A DNA stretch of 64,000 bases from Nocardioides sp. PD653-B2 (GTDB lineage Bacteria > Actinomycetota > Actinomycetes > Propionibacteriales > Nocardioidaceae), in NCBI RefSeq assembly GCF_002117935.1, contig NZ_BDJE01000047.1, positions 1-64,000 of the forward strand, given 5' to 3'. Position 1 is the stretch's first letter. The number at the start of each line of letters is the position of its first letter. A program made the position numbers and the translations under genes. The notes under the pieces were generated by a model. It ran no database searches, was not told the origin of the DNA, and saw only the letters and a list, made by a program, of their open reading frames with translations. Positions 41,858 through 50,488 of the stretch are shown piece by piece.

Positions 41858-42715
41858 TCAGCTGTGGAACTCGCCGCAGTCGACGGTCAGCATCTGACCC
41901 GTGACCGCGGAGGCCAGGTCGCTGGCGAGGAAGAGCGTCGCGCGGGCGACCTCCTCCGAGGACGCGAGCCGCTTGAGATCGGTCGGCGCCGCCTTCTCGG
42001 CGTACACCTCCTCGTGCGTCTTGTTCTCGACGGCACCCAGGAAGTCGAAGTAGCCGCGGTTGACGTCCTCGTAGATGTACGACGGGGCCACGCTGTTGAC
42101 CCGGATGCCGCGCGGGCCGAGCTCGGTCGCGAGCGAGGAGGCGAGGTGCTCGAGCGCGCCCTTGGAGAGCTTGTAGCCGGCGTACTCCGGCTGCGAGGAG
42201 AAGGAGACGCAGGAGTTGAGCATGATGATCGAGCCCTTGGTCTCCGAGAGCGCGTCGGCGAACAGCGCCGAGAGCCGCAGCGGCGCGAACACGTTGGTCT
42301 CGTTGACCTTCGCGAGCTTGTGCGGGCTGATCTGGGTGATCGGGTCCATCGGCGGGATCGTGAACGCGTTGTTGATGACGCAGTCGACGCGGCCGAACGC
42401 CTCGAGGGTCTTGTCGCGCAGGTTCACGCGGGAGTCCTCGTCGGTCACGTCGGTGACCACGCTGACGACCTTGACGCCGTGGCCCTCGAGCTCCGCCTGG
42501 AGCTCGAGCAGCCGCGACTCGGTGCGGCTGGCGATCACCAGGTCCGCGCCCATCTTGGCGGCCTCCTCGGCCAGCGACCGGCCGAGACCGGGACCGATGC
42601 CGGAGATGACGACGACCTTCCCCTTCAGCAGGGGTACGGCGGTGTAGCGCTCCTCGATCGAGGTGTCGTGGGCCTCGGCGTAACCGAGCTCGCTCAACCC
42701 AGTCTCGTCTTTCAA
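41858..42715 (-). CDS. SDR family oxidoreductase
   Basis: A 285-residue short-chain dehydrogenase. KGKVVVISGIGPGLGRSLAE is the TGxxxGxG-type cofactor loop (here SGIGPGLG), INNAFTIPPMDPI replaces NNAG, and SSQPEYAGYKLSKGALEHLA has the catalytic YxxxK. The start is taken as TTG 42715, which overlaps the TGA of the upstream gene and has AAGGA seven bases ahead; no in-frame ATG or GTG occurs near. The gene is translationally coupled in the LLM-DUF-SDR-sulfotransferase operon. Confidence 0.88.
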   Translation of the reverse strand: MKDETGLSELGYAEAHDTSIEERYTAVPLLKGKVVVISGIGPGLGRSLAEEAAKMGADLVIASRTESRLLELQAELEGHGVKVVSVVTDVTDEDSRVNLRDKTLEAFGRVDCVINNAFTIPPMDPITQISPHKLAKVNETNVFAPLRLSALFADALSETKGSIIMLNSCVSFSSQPEYAGYKLSKGALEHLASSLATELGPRGIRVNSVAPSYIYEDVNRGYFDFLGAVENKTHEEVYAEKAAPTDLKRLASSEEVARATLFLASDLASAVTGQMLTVDCGEFHS

Positions 42716-43857
42716 CTCAGCATCCTTCGGGCAACGGAGCGCTGCCGGGCGGCGATCCGCTCGGCGTACTCCTCGGTGGTGATGGGGGTGAAGTGCGGGA
42801 GCCTCTCGGGGACGTCGGCGAGCAGGACGTGCTCGACGACCGGACCGTCCTCGGGGCCGAGGTCGCGCTCGAGCCGCTGCCAGCGCAGCATGATCGCACC
42901 GGTGCGGTGGCCGGTGCACTCGAGCCAGTTGGCGATGCCGGGGTTGCCCTCCGAGATCACGAAGCGCATCTTGCCGTCGGGGTCGGTGACCGCCTGGGCC
43001 TTGGTCAGCGAGGTCTGGTGGGTCTCGTAGTCGGTCGACGCGTACCAGTCCGAGCCGATCTGGATCGCCTGGTAGGAGCAGTCGGTGCACTCCGGCACGG
43101 TGACGATCAGCGCCTCGTCGTCCTCGAGCGCGTAGTGGCCGATCGAGGAGCGCTGCGACGACAGGCCGCCCGGCGTGGACTGCGGCGCGGTCGGTTGGTT
43201 GACCGGCTCCTGGTACTGGAAGAACTGGGGGAAGGCGAACCAGGTCTGGATCGACCCGGTGAGCAGCTTGGCGGCCACCTCGTACTTCTTGGCGAGGCGG
43301 TCGCGGCTCAGTGGGGTGGCCGGCTTGCCGACCGTGTCGGTGCGCTCGATCCAGAGCTGGCCGCGCTCCTCGGTGTCCCAGTCGTTGAAGACCTCGCGCA
43401 CGATCATCGTCTTCGCGCCGGGCTCGGCGACGTAGGTGAACTCGAAGGAGCCGTCGGGTCGGATGTCGAGCTCGCGGTCGTCGAACGCCATCAGCGACGT
43501 CGCGGCCGAGTCGGCCGTGTAGGCACCGCCCATGACCTGGAAGGACAGGTCGGCGCTGGTGCCGCGCCGGCCGCGCACGACGTACTCGACGCCCTCCTTG
43601 AGGTAGGCGTTGAAGTAGATGGCGTCCGGGTTGTCGAGGCCCTGCCGCGAGAACTGGTGCGTGGGGTTGATGAAGAGCGGGCGCTCGAGGTCGTGGTCGA
43701 AGGCCATCTGCATCGCCATCCGGATCCGGCCGGACAGGTAGTCGTAGCCCTCCAGCAGGTCCTGCTCGGTGCGGATGAAGGGCGCGTTCGCGATCAGCTC
43801 CTCGGCCTCCGCGATCGCGTCCTGGAGCGGCTTGGTCAGGCCGGAGGACTGGCTCAT
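42712..43857 (-). CDS. DUF1214-like domain protein
   Basis: A 381-residue soluble protein. The C-terminal third (ALIVTVPECTDCSYQAIQIG ... ISEGNPGIANWLECTGHRTG) resembles DUF1214 domains, where NWL-x-(T)-GHR-x-G is the usual signature. The N-terminal two thirds carry no motif I know. Its start ATG shares one base with the LLM stop (TAATG) and its stop overlaps the SDR start. Proteins of this kind recur beside sterol/lipid oxidoreductases in actinobacteria, but no reaction is established. Confidence 0.7.
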   Translation of the reverse strand: MSQSSGLTKPLQDAIAEAEELIANAPFIRTEQDLLEGYDYLSGRIRMAMQMAFDHDLERPLFINPTHQFSRQGLDNPDAIYFNAYLKEGVEYVVRGRRGTSADLSFQVMGGAYTADSAATSLMAFDDRELDIRPDGSFEFTYVAEPGAKTMIVREVFNDWDTEERGQLWIERTDTVGKPATPLSRDRLAKKYEVAAKLLTGSIQTWFAFPQFFQYQEPVNQPTAPQSTPGGLSSQRSSIGHYALEDDEALIVTVPECTDCSYQAIQIGSDWYASTDYETHQTSLTKAQAVTDPDGKMRFVISEGNPGIANWLECTGHRTGAIMLRWQRLERDLGPEDGPVVEHVLLADVPERLPHFTPITTEEYAERIAARQRSVARRMLS

Positions 43858-44732
43858 TAGCTTGCCTTCGCGATGATCTGCTCGGCGTACCGCTCGAGGT
43901 GCTCGATCTTCTTCTCGAGCGGCTCGGTGTCGGGGCCCTTGATGTAGGGCACCCGGAAGCCGACGATGCAGTCGGTGACGCCCTTGTCCTCGAGGCGCTT
44001 GATGCCGTCGAGGTCGTAGGCGTCGTACGAGATCACGTGCACCTCGAAGTCGTCGCGGGTGTCGCCCTCCTCCTTGCGGATCTCGGCTAGGCGGGCCAGC
44101 AGCCGGTCCAGCTCCTCACCGTCGCCGCCGGCGTGCATCCAGCCGTCGCCCTTGAGGACGGCGCGGCGCAGCGCGTTGTCGACGTGGCCGCCGACCAGCA
44201 GCGGGATCTTCTCCGTCGCTCCGGGGACCTGCTTGAGCTCGTCGATCTGGTAGAACTCGCCGTCGTAGCCGAAGAACTCCCCGGTCGTCAGGCCGCGCAG
44301 GATGTCCATGCACTCGTCCATCCGCTTGCCGCGCTTCGCCCAGTCCACCTGGAGGTTGGCGAAGTCCTCGGGCCAGGGCGAGATGCCGACGCCGAGCCCG
44401 AGCCGGTTGTTCGAGAGGAACGCCAGCGACGACGCCTGCTTGGCGACCAGCACCGGCGGGCGCACCGGCAGCTTCAGCACGAACGGCGTGAGGCGCAGGG
44501 TCGTGGTGTGGGCGAAGAGGTGCGCGCACAGCACCATCGTCTCGATGAACTCCTTGCCGTCGAGGAACTCCCGGTCGCCGGTGTCGGTGTAGGGGTACTT
44601 CGAGTCGGAGTTCTTCGGGTAGATCAGGCTGTCGGCGACCGTCATCGACGTGTAGCCGGCCTGCTCCGCGGCCTGGGCCAGGGGGGCGTAGTACGTCGCC
44701 TGGGTCATGGCCTCGGCGTAGGTGAATCGCAT
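43857..44732 (-). CDS. LLM-class (F420-type) flavin-dependent oxidoreductase
   Basis: A 291-residue luciferase-like monooxygenase-fold protein. FVLKLPVRPPVLVAKQASSL and FLSNNRLGLGVGISPWPEDF are the standard barrel-strand motifs, and KIPLLVGGHVDNALRRAVLK with GDGWMHAG the C-terminal ones. In actinobacteria most such proteins use F420. The start at 44732 is chosen because the longer frame would run through the operator; a KstR-type box lies 12 bp upstream. It is first of the LLM-DUF-SDR-sulfotransferase operon. Confidence 0.87.
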   Translation of the reverse strand: MRFTYAEAMTQATYYAPLAQAAEQAGYTSMTVADSLIYPKNSDSKYPYTDTGDREFLDGKEFIETMVLCAHLFAHTTTLRLTPFVLKLPVRPPVLVAKQASSLAFLSNNRLGLGVGISPWPEDFANLQVDWAKRGKRMDECMDILRGLTTGEFFGYDGEFYQIDELKQVPGATEKIPLLVGGHVDNALRRAVLKGDGWMHAGGDGEELDRLLARLAEIRKEEGDTRDDFEVHVISYDAYDLDGIKRLEDKGVTDCIVGFRVPYIKGPDTEPLEKKIEHLERYAEQIIAKAS

Positions 44733-44741
44733 GGGCCACAC

Positions 44742-44759
44742 ACTAGAACGTGTTCCAGT
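44742..44759. promoter_or_regulatory. KstR-type operator between LLM oxidoreductase and NTF2-like genes
   Basis: ACTAGAACGTGTTCCAGT is an 18-bp dyad with one mismatch. Its core TAGAACGTGTTCCA (44744-44757) fits the KstR consensus TnnAACnnGTTnnA, the TetR repressor of cholesterol catabolism. It is centred between two divergent start codons (44732 and 44779), so it can control both directions. Confidence 0.75.
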
Positions 44760-44778
44760 TGTGTGCCAGAGTTGGGCC

Positions 44779-45210
44779 GTGACCGACCAGTTGCCGCAGC
44801 GCCACGTGGACCGGCTCGACATCGAGGACGTCCTGATCCGCTACACCCGGGCGATCGACACCGGCGAGTGGGACGAGCTGGACGACGTCTTCACGCCCGA
44901 CGCCGAGATCGACTACACGGAGTCCGGCGGGATCGCGGCCACCTATCCGACGATCAAGCCCTGGCTGGCCGAGAACCTGCCCATCTTCTCGAAGCGGATG
45001 CACTCGCTCGCCCAGGTCGCGATCGAGCTCGACGGCGACGAGGCGGTCGTGTCGGCGTACTTCCACAACCCGATGATGTTGCCGACCGGTGGAGGCAGGG
45101 AGGTCTTCGTCGAGATCGGCGGGATCTACCACCACACGATGGTCCGGACGCCGGCCGGCTGGCGCAGCCGCAGGCTCCACGAGGAAGTCGTCTGGAAGCA
45201 GGGGATCTAG
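44779..45210 (+). CDS. SnoaL/NTF2-like protein
   Basis: A 143-residue cone-fold protein. DIEDVLIRYTRAIDTGEWDE then DDVFTPDAEIDYTESGG is the typical N-terminal helix-strand of SnoaL-like proteins. FVEIGGIYHHTMVRTPAGWR lies in the sheet, and SRRLHEEVVWKQGI ends it. The fold includes ketosteroid isomerases, dehydratases and epoxide hydrolases. The GTG start at 44779 is used because it falls after the KstR-type box. Its shared operator with the LLM operon supports a role in sterol or terpenoid metabolism. Confidence 0.85.
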   Translation: MTDQLPQRHVDRLDIEDVLIRYTRAIDTGEWDELDDVFTPDAEIDYTESGGIAATYPTIKPWLAENLPIFSKRMHSLAQVAIELDGDEAVVSAYFHNPMMLPTGGGREVFVEIGGIYHHTMVRTPAGWRSRRLHEEVVWKQGI

Positions 45211-45299
45211 CCGCGCCGCCCCGTCCCCGTTTGGCCGGCTTGGCCCCGTCATCGACAATGGCTGCGACGCACCACACCAGCAGGGGGAGATGACCGCAC

Positions 45300-45878
45300 G
45301 TGGCCGAGCAGCTGCCCGACCGCCCTTCCGAGGGGCACCCGATCCTCACGGGCCTCGTCGCGCTCGTGGGGGTGACGGTCGTGGTGGGGCTGATCCTCGG
45401 TTTCGCCGTGGTCGCCGGCAGCCGGGTGCTCGGGATCGGCGGCGACGGCGGCGGGTCGGGCTCCAGCTCCGAGCGGTCGATGTACCTGCCGAGGCCGGAG
45501 AAGACGCCGACCGAGAGCGGCCCGCTGGTCAGCCTGCAGCCGGGCGAGTCGTCGGGCTCGTCGGAGCCCTCGAGCACCCCCGAGCCGACCGAGTCGGAGT
45601 CGCCCGAGTTCGCGATCTCGCTCTCCGCGGGCCAGGTCTCGGTCGGCCCCATGGAGCGGATCGACCTGACCGGCACCTACCCGGGTGGCGAGGGCGCCAT
45701 CCTCCAGGTCGAGCGCTTCGTTGCCGGCTCGTGGACCGAGTTCCAGGTGACCGCCTCGGTGAGCAACGAGACCTTCTCCACCTACGTGCAGACGGGTCAG
45801 ACCGGCATCAACAAGTTCCGGGTCCGCGACACCGACACCGGCGTGCGGTCCAACGCGGTCACCGTCACCGTCGGCTGA
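45300..45878 (+). CDS. Membrane-anchored extracytoplasmic protein, unknown
   Basis: A 192-residue protein with a cytoplasmic N-terminus (MAEQLPDRPSEGHP), one transmembrane helix at about residues 15-40, and a flexible Ser/Glu/Pro/Thr-rich linker (about residues 48-105). A small beta-sandwich-like C-terminal domain (about residues 108-192) contains ERIDLTGTYPGGEGAILQVE. GTG 45300 follows an AGGGGGAGA ribosome-binding site. The layout suggests a surface-exposed sensor or structural domain. No family recognised. Confidence 0.65.
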   Translation: MAEQLPDRPSEGHPILTGLVALVGVTVVVGLILGFAVVAGSRVLGIGGDGGGSGSSSERSMYLPRPEKTPTESGPLVSLQPGESSGSSEPSSTPEPTESESPEFAISLSAGQVSVGPMERIDLTGTYPGGEGAILQVERFVAGSWTEFQVTASVSNETFSTYVQTGQTGINKFRVRDTDTGVRSNAVTVTVG

Positions 45879-46802
45879 TCACGCAGCCCGACTGAGCTCC
45901 CGGGCGGGTGCCGGTACGACGACCGGCGCGCGCCGGCGCAGCAGCGCGGCGACCGACGGCTGGCCGGCCAGGATGCCCCCGAGGACCATCAGCAGGCCGA
46001 GCGCCTCGACGGCGCCGAAGGTCTCGCCCGCGAGGACCACCCCGACGACGGTGCCGGAGACCGGGTTGAGCAGGCCGACCAGGGACACGGCCCCGGCCGG
46101 GAGCCGGCGCAGGCCGCGGAACCACACGACGTACGCCAGCGCCGTGCCGACGAGGCCGAGGTAGAGGAAGCCGCCGACCGCGCGCAGACCGAGCGGCGGC
46201 GGGGCGCCTTCGACGACCAGCGCGATCGGCAGGAGCACCAGGCCGCCAGCGACCAGCTGCCAGGCGGTGAAGGTGGCGAGGCCGACCGGGGGCTTCCAGC
46301 GCTTGACCAGCACGAAGCCCACCGACGACATGGCGACCGCGCCGAACGACGCGGCGATGCCGATCGGGTCGACGGTGACCCCGGAGCGCAGCACGAGCAG
46401 GGCGACCCCCGCGACCCCGACGGCCGCACCGGCCAGGGAGGCCGCGCGCGGGCGCTCACGGATCAGGCCCCAGGCGATCAGCATCACCAGGATCGGCGAG
46501 GTCGCGGTGAGCGTGGCGGCCATCCCGCCGGGCAGTCGGTAGGCCGCGACGAAGATCAGCGCGAAGAACGCGCCGATGTTGAGGGTGCCGAGCACCAGCG
46601 ACCGCCACCACCAGATGCCGCGAGGGAGCCCGGGACGCAGCGCGAGCAGCAGCAGGCCGAACGGCAGCGCACGGACGGTCGCCCCGAAGAGGGGGCGGTC
46701 CGGCGGCAGGAACGTCTCGGTGACGTAGTAGCCCGAGCCCCACGCGATGGGGGCCAGCGCGGTGAGGCTCAGGGTCCGCCAACTAGCTTCCATGGAAACC
46801 AT
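45879..46802 (-). CDS. EamA/DMT family transporter
   Basis: A 307-residue membrane protein with two EamA repeats and about ten helices. ALAPIAWGSGYYVTETFLPP opens the first repeat and VSLVGLLNPVSGTVVGVVLA with GETFG closes the second. The start at 46802 (MVSMEASW) has GGAAG close upstream; 46793 is an alternative. It is divergent from a MarR regulator 32 bp away, and their shared intergenic region contains a dyad, so it is probably the efflux target of that regulator. Confidence 0.87.
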   Translation of the reverse strand: MVSMEASWRTLSLTALAPIAWGSGYYVTETFLPPDRPLFGATVRALPFGLLLLALRPGLPRGIWWWRSLVLGTLNIGAFFALIFVAAYRLPGGMAATLTATSPILVMLIAWGLIRERPRAASLAGAAVGVAGVALLVLRSGVTVDPIGIAASFGAVAMSSVGFVLVKRWKPPVGLATFTAWQLVAGGLVLLPIALVVEGAPPPLGLRAVGGFLYLGLVGTALAYVVWFRGLRRLPAGAVSLVGLLNPVSGTVVGVVLAGETFGAVEALGLLMVLGGILAGQPSVAALLRRRAPVVVPAPARELSRAA

Positions 46803-46804
46803 TG

Positions 46805-46822
46805 TATCTTCCGCGTGAGATA
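46805..46822. promoter_or_regulatory. MarR-type dyad between DMT exporter and marR-like gene
   Basis: TATCT (46805-46809) and AGATA (46818-46822) form a perfect inverted repeat around 8 bp. It lies in the 31-bp gap between the two divergent start codons, in an AT-rich pocket, where a MarR dimer would block both promoters. Confidence 0.6.
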
Positions 46823-46833
46823 TATTCACATCC

Positions 46834-47331
46834 ATGGGCAGCGATCTCGATCACGTCGGCCGGATCATGGCGAAGTGGAGCGAGGCGCGACCCGACCTCG
46901 ACGTCTCGCCGCTCGGCATCATCGGTCGGTTGCACCGGCTCGCCGCCCGCCTCACCGAGGAGCTGGTCGCGGTCTACGCCGAGTACGGCCTGGGGGAGGG
47001 TGAGTTCGACGTCCTGGCCACGTTGCGCCGCGAGGGTGCGCCGTACGAGCTCACGCCGAGCGACCTGGCCGCCTACACGATGGTGTCGTCCGGCGCGGTC
47101 ACCAAGCGGGTCGACCGCTGCGTGGAGCGCGGCTGGGTCACCCGCCGGGTCGGCGACGGCGACGCCCGCGGCCGCGTCATCGCCCTGACCGACGCCGGTC
47201 GCGACCTCATCGACCGCGCCTTCGCGGCGCACATCGCCAACGAGCACCGGCTGGTCGCGTCGCTCGACGAGATCGAGCGGGCCCGGCTCGCACGCCTCCT
47301 GGAGACGTGGGGCCGGGCCGTCGACGCGTGA
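46834..47331 (+). CDS. MarR family transcriptional regulator
   Basis: A 165-residue winged-helix regulator. ELTPSDLAAYTMVSSGAVTK gives the recognition helix, and RCVERGWVTRRVGDGDARGR gives the wing with the conserved DxRxR signature. Helices at both ends form the dimer interface. It likely autoregulates and controls the divergent DMT exporter through the dyad at 46805-46822, with a small-molecule inducer unknown. Confidence 0.9.
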   Translation: MGSDLDHVGRIMAKWSEARPDLDVSPLGIIGRLHRLAARLTEELVAVYAEYGLGEGEFDVLATLRREGAPYELTPSDLAAYTMVSSGAVTKRVDRCVERGWVTRRVGDGDARGRVIALTDAGRDLIDRAFAAHIANEHRLVASLDEIERARLARLLETWGRAVDA

Positions 47332-47341
47332 GCGTGCCGGT

Positions 47342-47580
47342 GGTCTCGATACGCCGTCGCTCGTTCCTCGCGACGGCTACTCGACCCACGACGGCCAGCG
47401 ACGATCGGTCGTCGGTCGGGCGGTGACGGCTACTCGACCCACGACGACCAGCGACGATCGGTCGAGCGGCGACGGCTCCTCGACCCACGACGATCGGTCG
47501 TCGGTCGAGCGGCGACGGCTCCTCGGCCCACGACGGTCGGTCGTCGGTCGAGTAGCGAGCGCCAGCGAGCGTATCGAGAC
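47342..47580. repeat. Intergenic repeat element with terminal inverted arms and internal direct repeats
   Basis: The ends 47342-47386 and 47545-47580 are complementary over GGTCTCGATACG at one end and CTACTCGACC at the other. The middle holds four degenerate direct repeats with ACTCGACCCACGACGRCCAG and GCGACGATCGGTCG. Elements with a GGTCTCGATACG...CTACTCGACC core are familiar from intergenic regions of high-GC actinobacteria. It fills the gap between marR and the convergent aldo/keto reductase; no gene is present. Confidence 0.75.
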
Positions 47581-47583
47581 CCG

Positions 47584-48429
47584 TCAGCCAGGCACGTAGT
47601 CGAACGTGTCCGGGTTCGGGCCGGTGCGGCCGGCCTCGCCCTGGTCGAGGGCGCTGATCTCGGCGACCTCGTCGGGGGTGAGGGTGAAGTCGAAGATGTC
47701 GAAGTTCTCGCGCATCCGCTCCTCGCGCATCGACTTCGGGAAGACGATGTCGCCGCGCTCGACGTGCCAACGCAGGGTGACCTGCGACGGCGTCTTGCCG
47801 TGCGCGGCCGCGATCTTGCCGATCACGGCGTCGTCGAGCACCGCGCCCTGCGCGATCGGTGACCACGCCTCCACCTCGATGCCGTGCCGGATCGAGGCGG
47901 CCCGGGCGTCCTCGTTGGTGAAGTAGGGGTGCACCTCGATCTGGTTCACGGCCGGCACGACGCCGGTCTCGGCGACGATCCGGTCGAGGTGGGCGGGCTG
48001 GAAGTTCGAGACGCCGATGGACCGGGCCCGGCCGTCCTCGACGAACTCCGTGAGGGTCTGCCAGGTCGAGACGTAGTCGCCGTCGTACAGCGTCGGCAGC
48101 GGCCAGTGGATCAGGAACAGGTCGATCTGCTCGAGGCCGAGCTTGTCGAGGGTCTCGTCGAACGCCCGGCGGGCGTCGTCCGGGCGGTGGAAGCCGTTGT
48201 TGAGCTTGCTGGTGATGTAGAGGTCGTCCCGGGCGAGGCCCGAGGCCTTGAGCGCCTCGCCGACCTCCTGCTCGTTGCCGTACATCTGCGCCGTGTCGAT
48301 GTGGCGGTAGCCGACGGTGAGCGCTGTGGTGACGGTGTCCGCGGTCTGCGCCGGCGGAACCTGGTAGACCCCGAAGCCCAGCTGAGGGATGGTCGTCTGG
48401 TTGTTCAGGGCGATGGTCGGAACAGTCAT
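47584..48429 (-). CDS. Aldo/keto reductase (2,5-diketo-D-gluconate reductase-like)
   Basis: A 281-residue NADPH-dependent reductase. GYRHIDTAQMYGNEQEVGEA is AKR signature 1 with the catalytic Asp and Tyr, and DDLYITSKLNNGFHRPDDAR has the catalytic Lys. FLIHWPLP holds the His, and IVFPKSMREERMRENFDIFD is signature 3 for NADPH binding. All four catalytic residues are visible. Substrate range in this group (AKR5-like) is broad. It is divergent from the NUDIX gene with a 65-bp gap. Confidence 0.93.
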   Translation of the reverse strand: MTVPTIALNNQTTIPQLGFGVYQVPPAQTADTVTTALTVGYRHIDTAQMYGNEQEVGEALKASGLARDDLYITSKLNNGFHRPDDARRAFDETLDKLGLEQIDLFLIHWPLPTLYDGDYVSTWQTLTEFVEDGRARSIGVSNFQPAHLDRIVAETGVVPAVNQIEVHPYFTNEDARAASIRHGIEVEAWSPIAQGAVLDDAVIGKIAAAHGKTPSQVTLRWHVERGDIVFPKSMREERMRENFDIFDFTLTPDEVAEISALDQGEAGRTGPNPDTFDYVPG

Positions 48430-48494
48430 GGTTGGTTCAGTGCCCGAGGACCGGTGAACTATTCCGAATCCGCCCCGGCCGCGACAATGCTCAC

Positions 48495-48971
48495 GTGACC
48501 GACCAGCCGCATTACACGGAGTACGACACCCGGCTCGGCGCCTACGCCGTCGTCGTGGACACCGTCGACGGGCGCGCGCAGGTCCTGCTGGCGCTCTGGA
48601 ACGAGCCCTCCCGCCCGCAGTGGACGCTCCCCGGCGGTGGGGTCGACCTCGACGAGACCGTCGAGGAGGGCGCGGTGCGCGAGCTGCGCGAGGAGACGGG
48701 CTACGACGTGGAGCTCGTCCGCCTGCTCGGCGTCGACACGTGGGTGATCCCCGTCGAGGACCGCACGACGGGCTCCCGTCGCCCGCTGCGCAACGTGCGC
48801 GTGATCTTCGAGGCGCGGATCGTCGGCGGCGAGCTGACCCACGAGGTGGACGGCAGCACCGACGAGGCGCAGTGGTTCCCGGTCGACGAGGTGGCCGGGC
48901 TCGACCGGGTCGCGCTGGTCGACGTCGGGATGCGGATGGCCGGGCTCAGCCCGGGTCGCGCCGGGTCATGA
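48495..48971 (+). CDS. NUDIX hydrolase
   Basis: A 158-residue NUDIX protein. The box runs from GGVDLDETVEEGAVRELREE to TGYDVE and fits Gx5Ex7REUxEExGU exactly, so it is probably active in hydrolysing a nucleoside diphosphate linked to another moiety. GTG 48495 begins VTDQPHYTEYD. Its last 26 bases overlap the end of the convergent membrane protein gene on the other strand. Confidence 0.9.
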   Translation: MTDQPHYTEYDTRLGAYAVVVDTVDGRAQVLLALWNEPSRPQWTLPGGGVDLDETVEEGAVRELREETGYDVELVRLLGVDTWVIPVEDRTTGSRRPLRNVRVIFEARIVGGELTHEVDGSTDEAQWFPVDEVAGLDRVALVDVGMRMAGLSPGRAGS

Positions 48972-49368
48972 CGGCCAGCACCATCGCGAAGGCGGGCGGC
49001 ACGGCCGTCAGGGCGGCCAGGTAGACCACGTCGAGCGCCGGGACGTCGTCGACCACGAAGAGGACCGCGCCCAGCGCCAGGGAGACCAGCAGCGCGGCGC
49101 CGACGTACGTCGCGGCGCGCGCCAGGCCGTCGCGGGCTCGCGGTGCCAGGTTGGCGAGGACGACCAGGACCTCGACGACCACGCCCACGGCGACCGACCA
49201 CTGCAGCCAGGTGGTCGCCCCCTCGCTGGTGAGTGCCTGGGGGACCAGCCAGCCGACGGCGACCGCGACCGGCACCAGCACCAGCGCGGCGAGGGCGCGC
49301 AGCCCCGACCGCCCGCGTGCGGTGCGGGACAGGGCGCCGGTGGCGCGGGTGTCGGAGGACGTGTTCAT
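48946..49368 (-). CDS. Small four-helix membrane protein
   Basis: A 140-residue protein. After a Thr/Arg-rich cytoplasmic start it has four hydrophobic segments at about residues 24-46, 55-75, 85-107 and 113-133. The start at 49368 overlaps the stop of the WXG-type gene upstream by 4 nt (ATGA), so it belongs to that type VII-like module. Its C-terminus overlaps the NUDIX gene tail-to-tail. No family recognised. Confidence 0.7.
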   Translation of the reverse strand: MNTSSDTRATGALSRTARGRSGLRALAALVLVPVAVAVGWLVPQALTSEGATTWLQWSVAVGVVVEVLVVLANLAPRARDGLARAATYVGAALLVSLALGAVLFVVDDVPALDVVYLAALTAVPPAFAMVLAVMTRRDPG

Positions 49369-50084
49369 GCCGTGAGGATCGCTCCCGGCGGCCACGTGCC
49401 TCCCGGGAAGCCCGTCTTGTCGCTCATGGTCGCGACCAGATCGGTCTGGGCGCTGGTGCAGTCGCTCTTGAGCAGCGTGCCTCCCGTGTAGAAGGCGCCG
49501 ATCGCGATGAGGCACGCGCCGGCGGCGATGACGATGCCGGCCGGGATGCCCACGATCGTGCCGGAGGCCGCCAGGGCGCCGATGAATCCGGCGACGAGAG
49601 CGCCGAGGGCCGTGATCAGGCCGGCGTAGAACTTCGTCAGGCCGCCGCGGACGGTGTCGAGCACTCCGCTCACGCCGTCGACGTAGTTGGTCTGGATCTT
49701 CTCCATGGCGGTCTTGTGCAGCTGGGACTTCGGGAAGTAGTTGTCCGCGGCCTGGCCGGTCCAGTGGTCGTCGGACTGGAGGAGTGCCCGGTCGGCGTTG
49801 CCCGCCTGCGCGCTGACCGGCGAGCCGACGCCGGTGCTCCAGCTCTGGGACGCGGACTCGAGCGCGTCGGGCGACCCCATGTTGCCGAAGATCAGCTCGG
49901 CGGAGTCCCAGAACTCGTTCCACTTGTCGACCAGGCTGTCCCACGCGTCGTGGATCTTGTCGACGACCCAGCCGAGGCCCCAGGGCACCCAGCTCAGGGC
50001 GTCGTTGATCTTGTTCTGGAGGCTGTCGAACTTCGCGCGGAGATCGTCGACGAGGTCGAGGATCTCCTGGATGAGGGGGTTCAT
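49365..50084 (-). CDS. WXG-type/type VII secretion-associated protein with hydrophobic C-terminal half
   Basis: A 239-residue protein. The N-terminal part is amphipathic and Trp-rich (SWVPWGLGWVVDKIHDAWDS). A central DHWTGQAADNYF motif resembles the WxG turn of ESX substrates. Two or three hydrophobic helices with GALVAGFIGALAASGTIVGI follow. It lies between the WXG100-like gene and a membrane protein gene on the same strand, and overlaps the latter by 4 nt. It is probably a larger ESX-related helical protein; whether it is secreted or a pore is open. Confidence 0.65.
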   Translation of the reverse strand: MNPLIQEILDLVDDLRAKFDSLQNKINDALSWVPWGLGWVVDKIHDAWDSLVDKWNEFWDSAELIFGNMGSPDALESASQSWSTGVGSPVSAQAGNADRALLQSDDHWTGQAADNYFPKSQLHKTAMEKIQTNYVDGVSGVLDTVRGGLTKFYAGLITALGALVAGFIGALAASGTIVGIPAGIVIAAGACLIAIGAFYTGGTLLKSDCTSAQTDLVATMSDKTGFPGGTWPPGAILTA

Positions 50085-50126
50085 GGTCTGCCTTCCTGGT
50101 CTACGGGCGACGGTGGGCGGTCGGCC

Positions 50127-50447
50127 TCATTCGGACACGGCGTCCCAGAGGCCGTCCATCTCGTCGCGGGCGTGGGCGTCGGTGCTCTCGTAGGCGCTCT
50201 TCACGGCGCGCAGCCCGTCGGCCAACGTCGAGGTGTTCTTCTCTCCCTCGCGCAGGCGGTCGGCGACCTGGGTCTGGAACTCGGCGTACGTCGTGGTGAG
50301 GCCGGTGACCTCGGCGGCCCAGGAGAGCTCCGGAGTCCCGAGGGAGATCCCGTCGGCCGAGGACGCCGCCGCGCTGAGGGTCGAGGAGATCGTGTCCCAG
50401 GTGCCGGCGTCCGTCTCGAGCGCCTTCAGGTCTGCTTGCAGTGTCAT
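50127..50447 (-). CDS. WXG100/EspC-like small secreted helical protein
   Basis: A 106-residue, almost entirely helical protein with the size and amphipathic pattern of type VII secretion substrates (MTLQADLKALETDAGTWDTI ... MDGLWDAVSE). A short turn (PELSWAAE) lies where the WXG turn would be. It is followed 42 bp downstream by the larger WXG-type gene. Family assignment rests on size, helicity and neighbours. Confidence 0.7.
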   Translation of the reverse strand: MTLQADLKALETDAGTWDTISSTLSAAASSADGISLGTPELSWAAEVTGLTTTYAEFQTQVADRLREGEKNTSTLADGLRAVKSAYESTDAHARDEMDGLWDAVSE

Positions 50448-50488
50448 CGCGTGCCTCCTGTGTCGTGGGTAGGAGTCGGTGGGGTGGG

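Noticed and set aside
47342..47580. Possible CRISPR array because of repeated units
   Set aside because: Units are degenerate, lack constant-length spacers, have terminal inverted arms and no cas genes nearby; it fits an intergenic repeat element.
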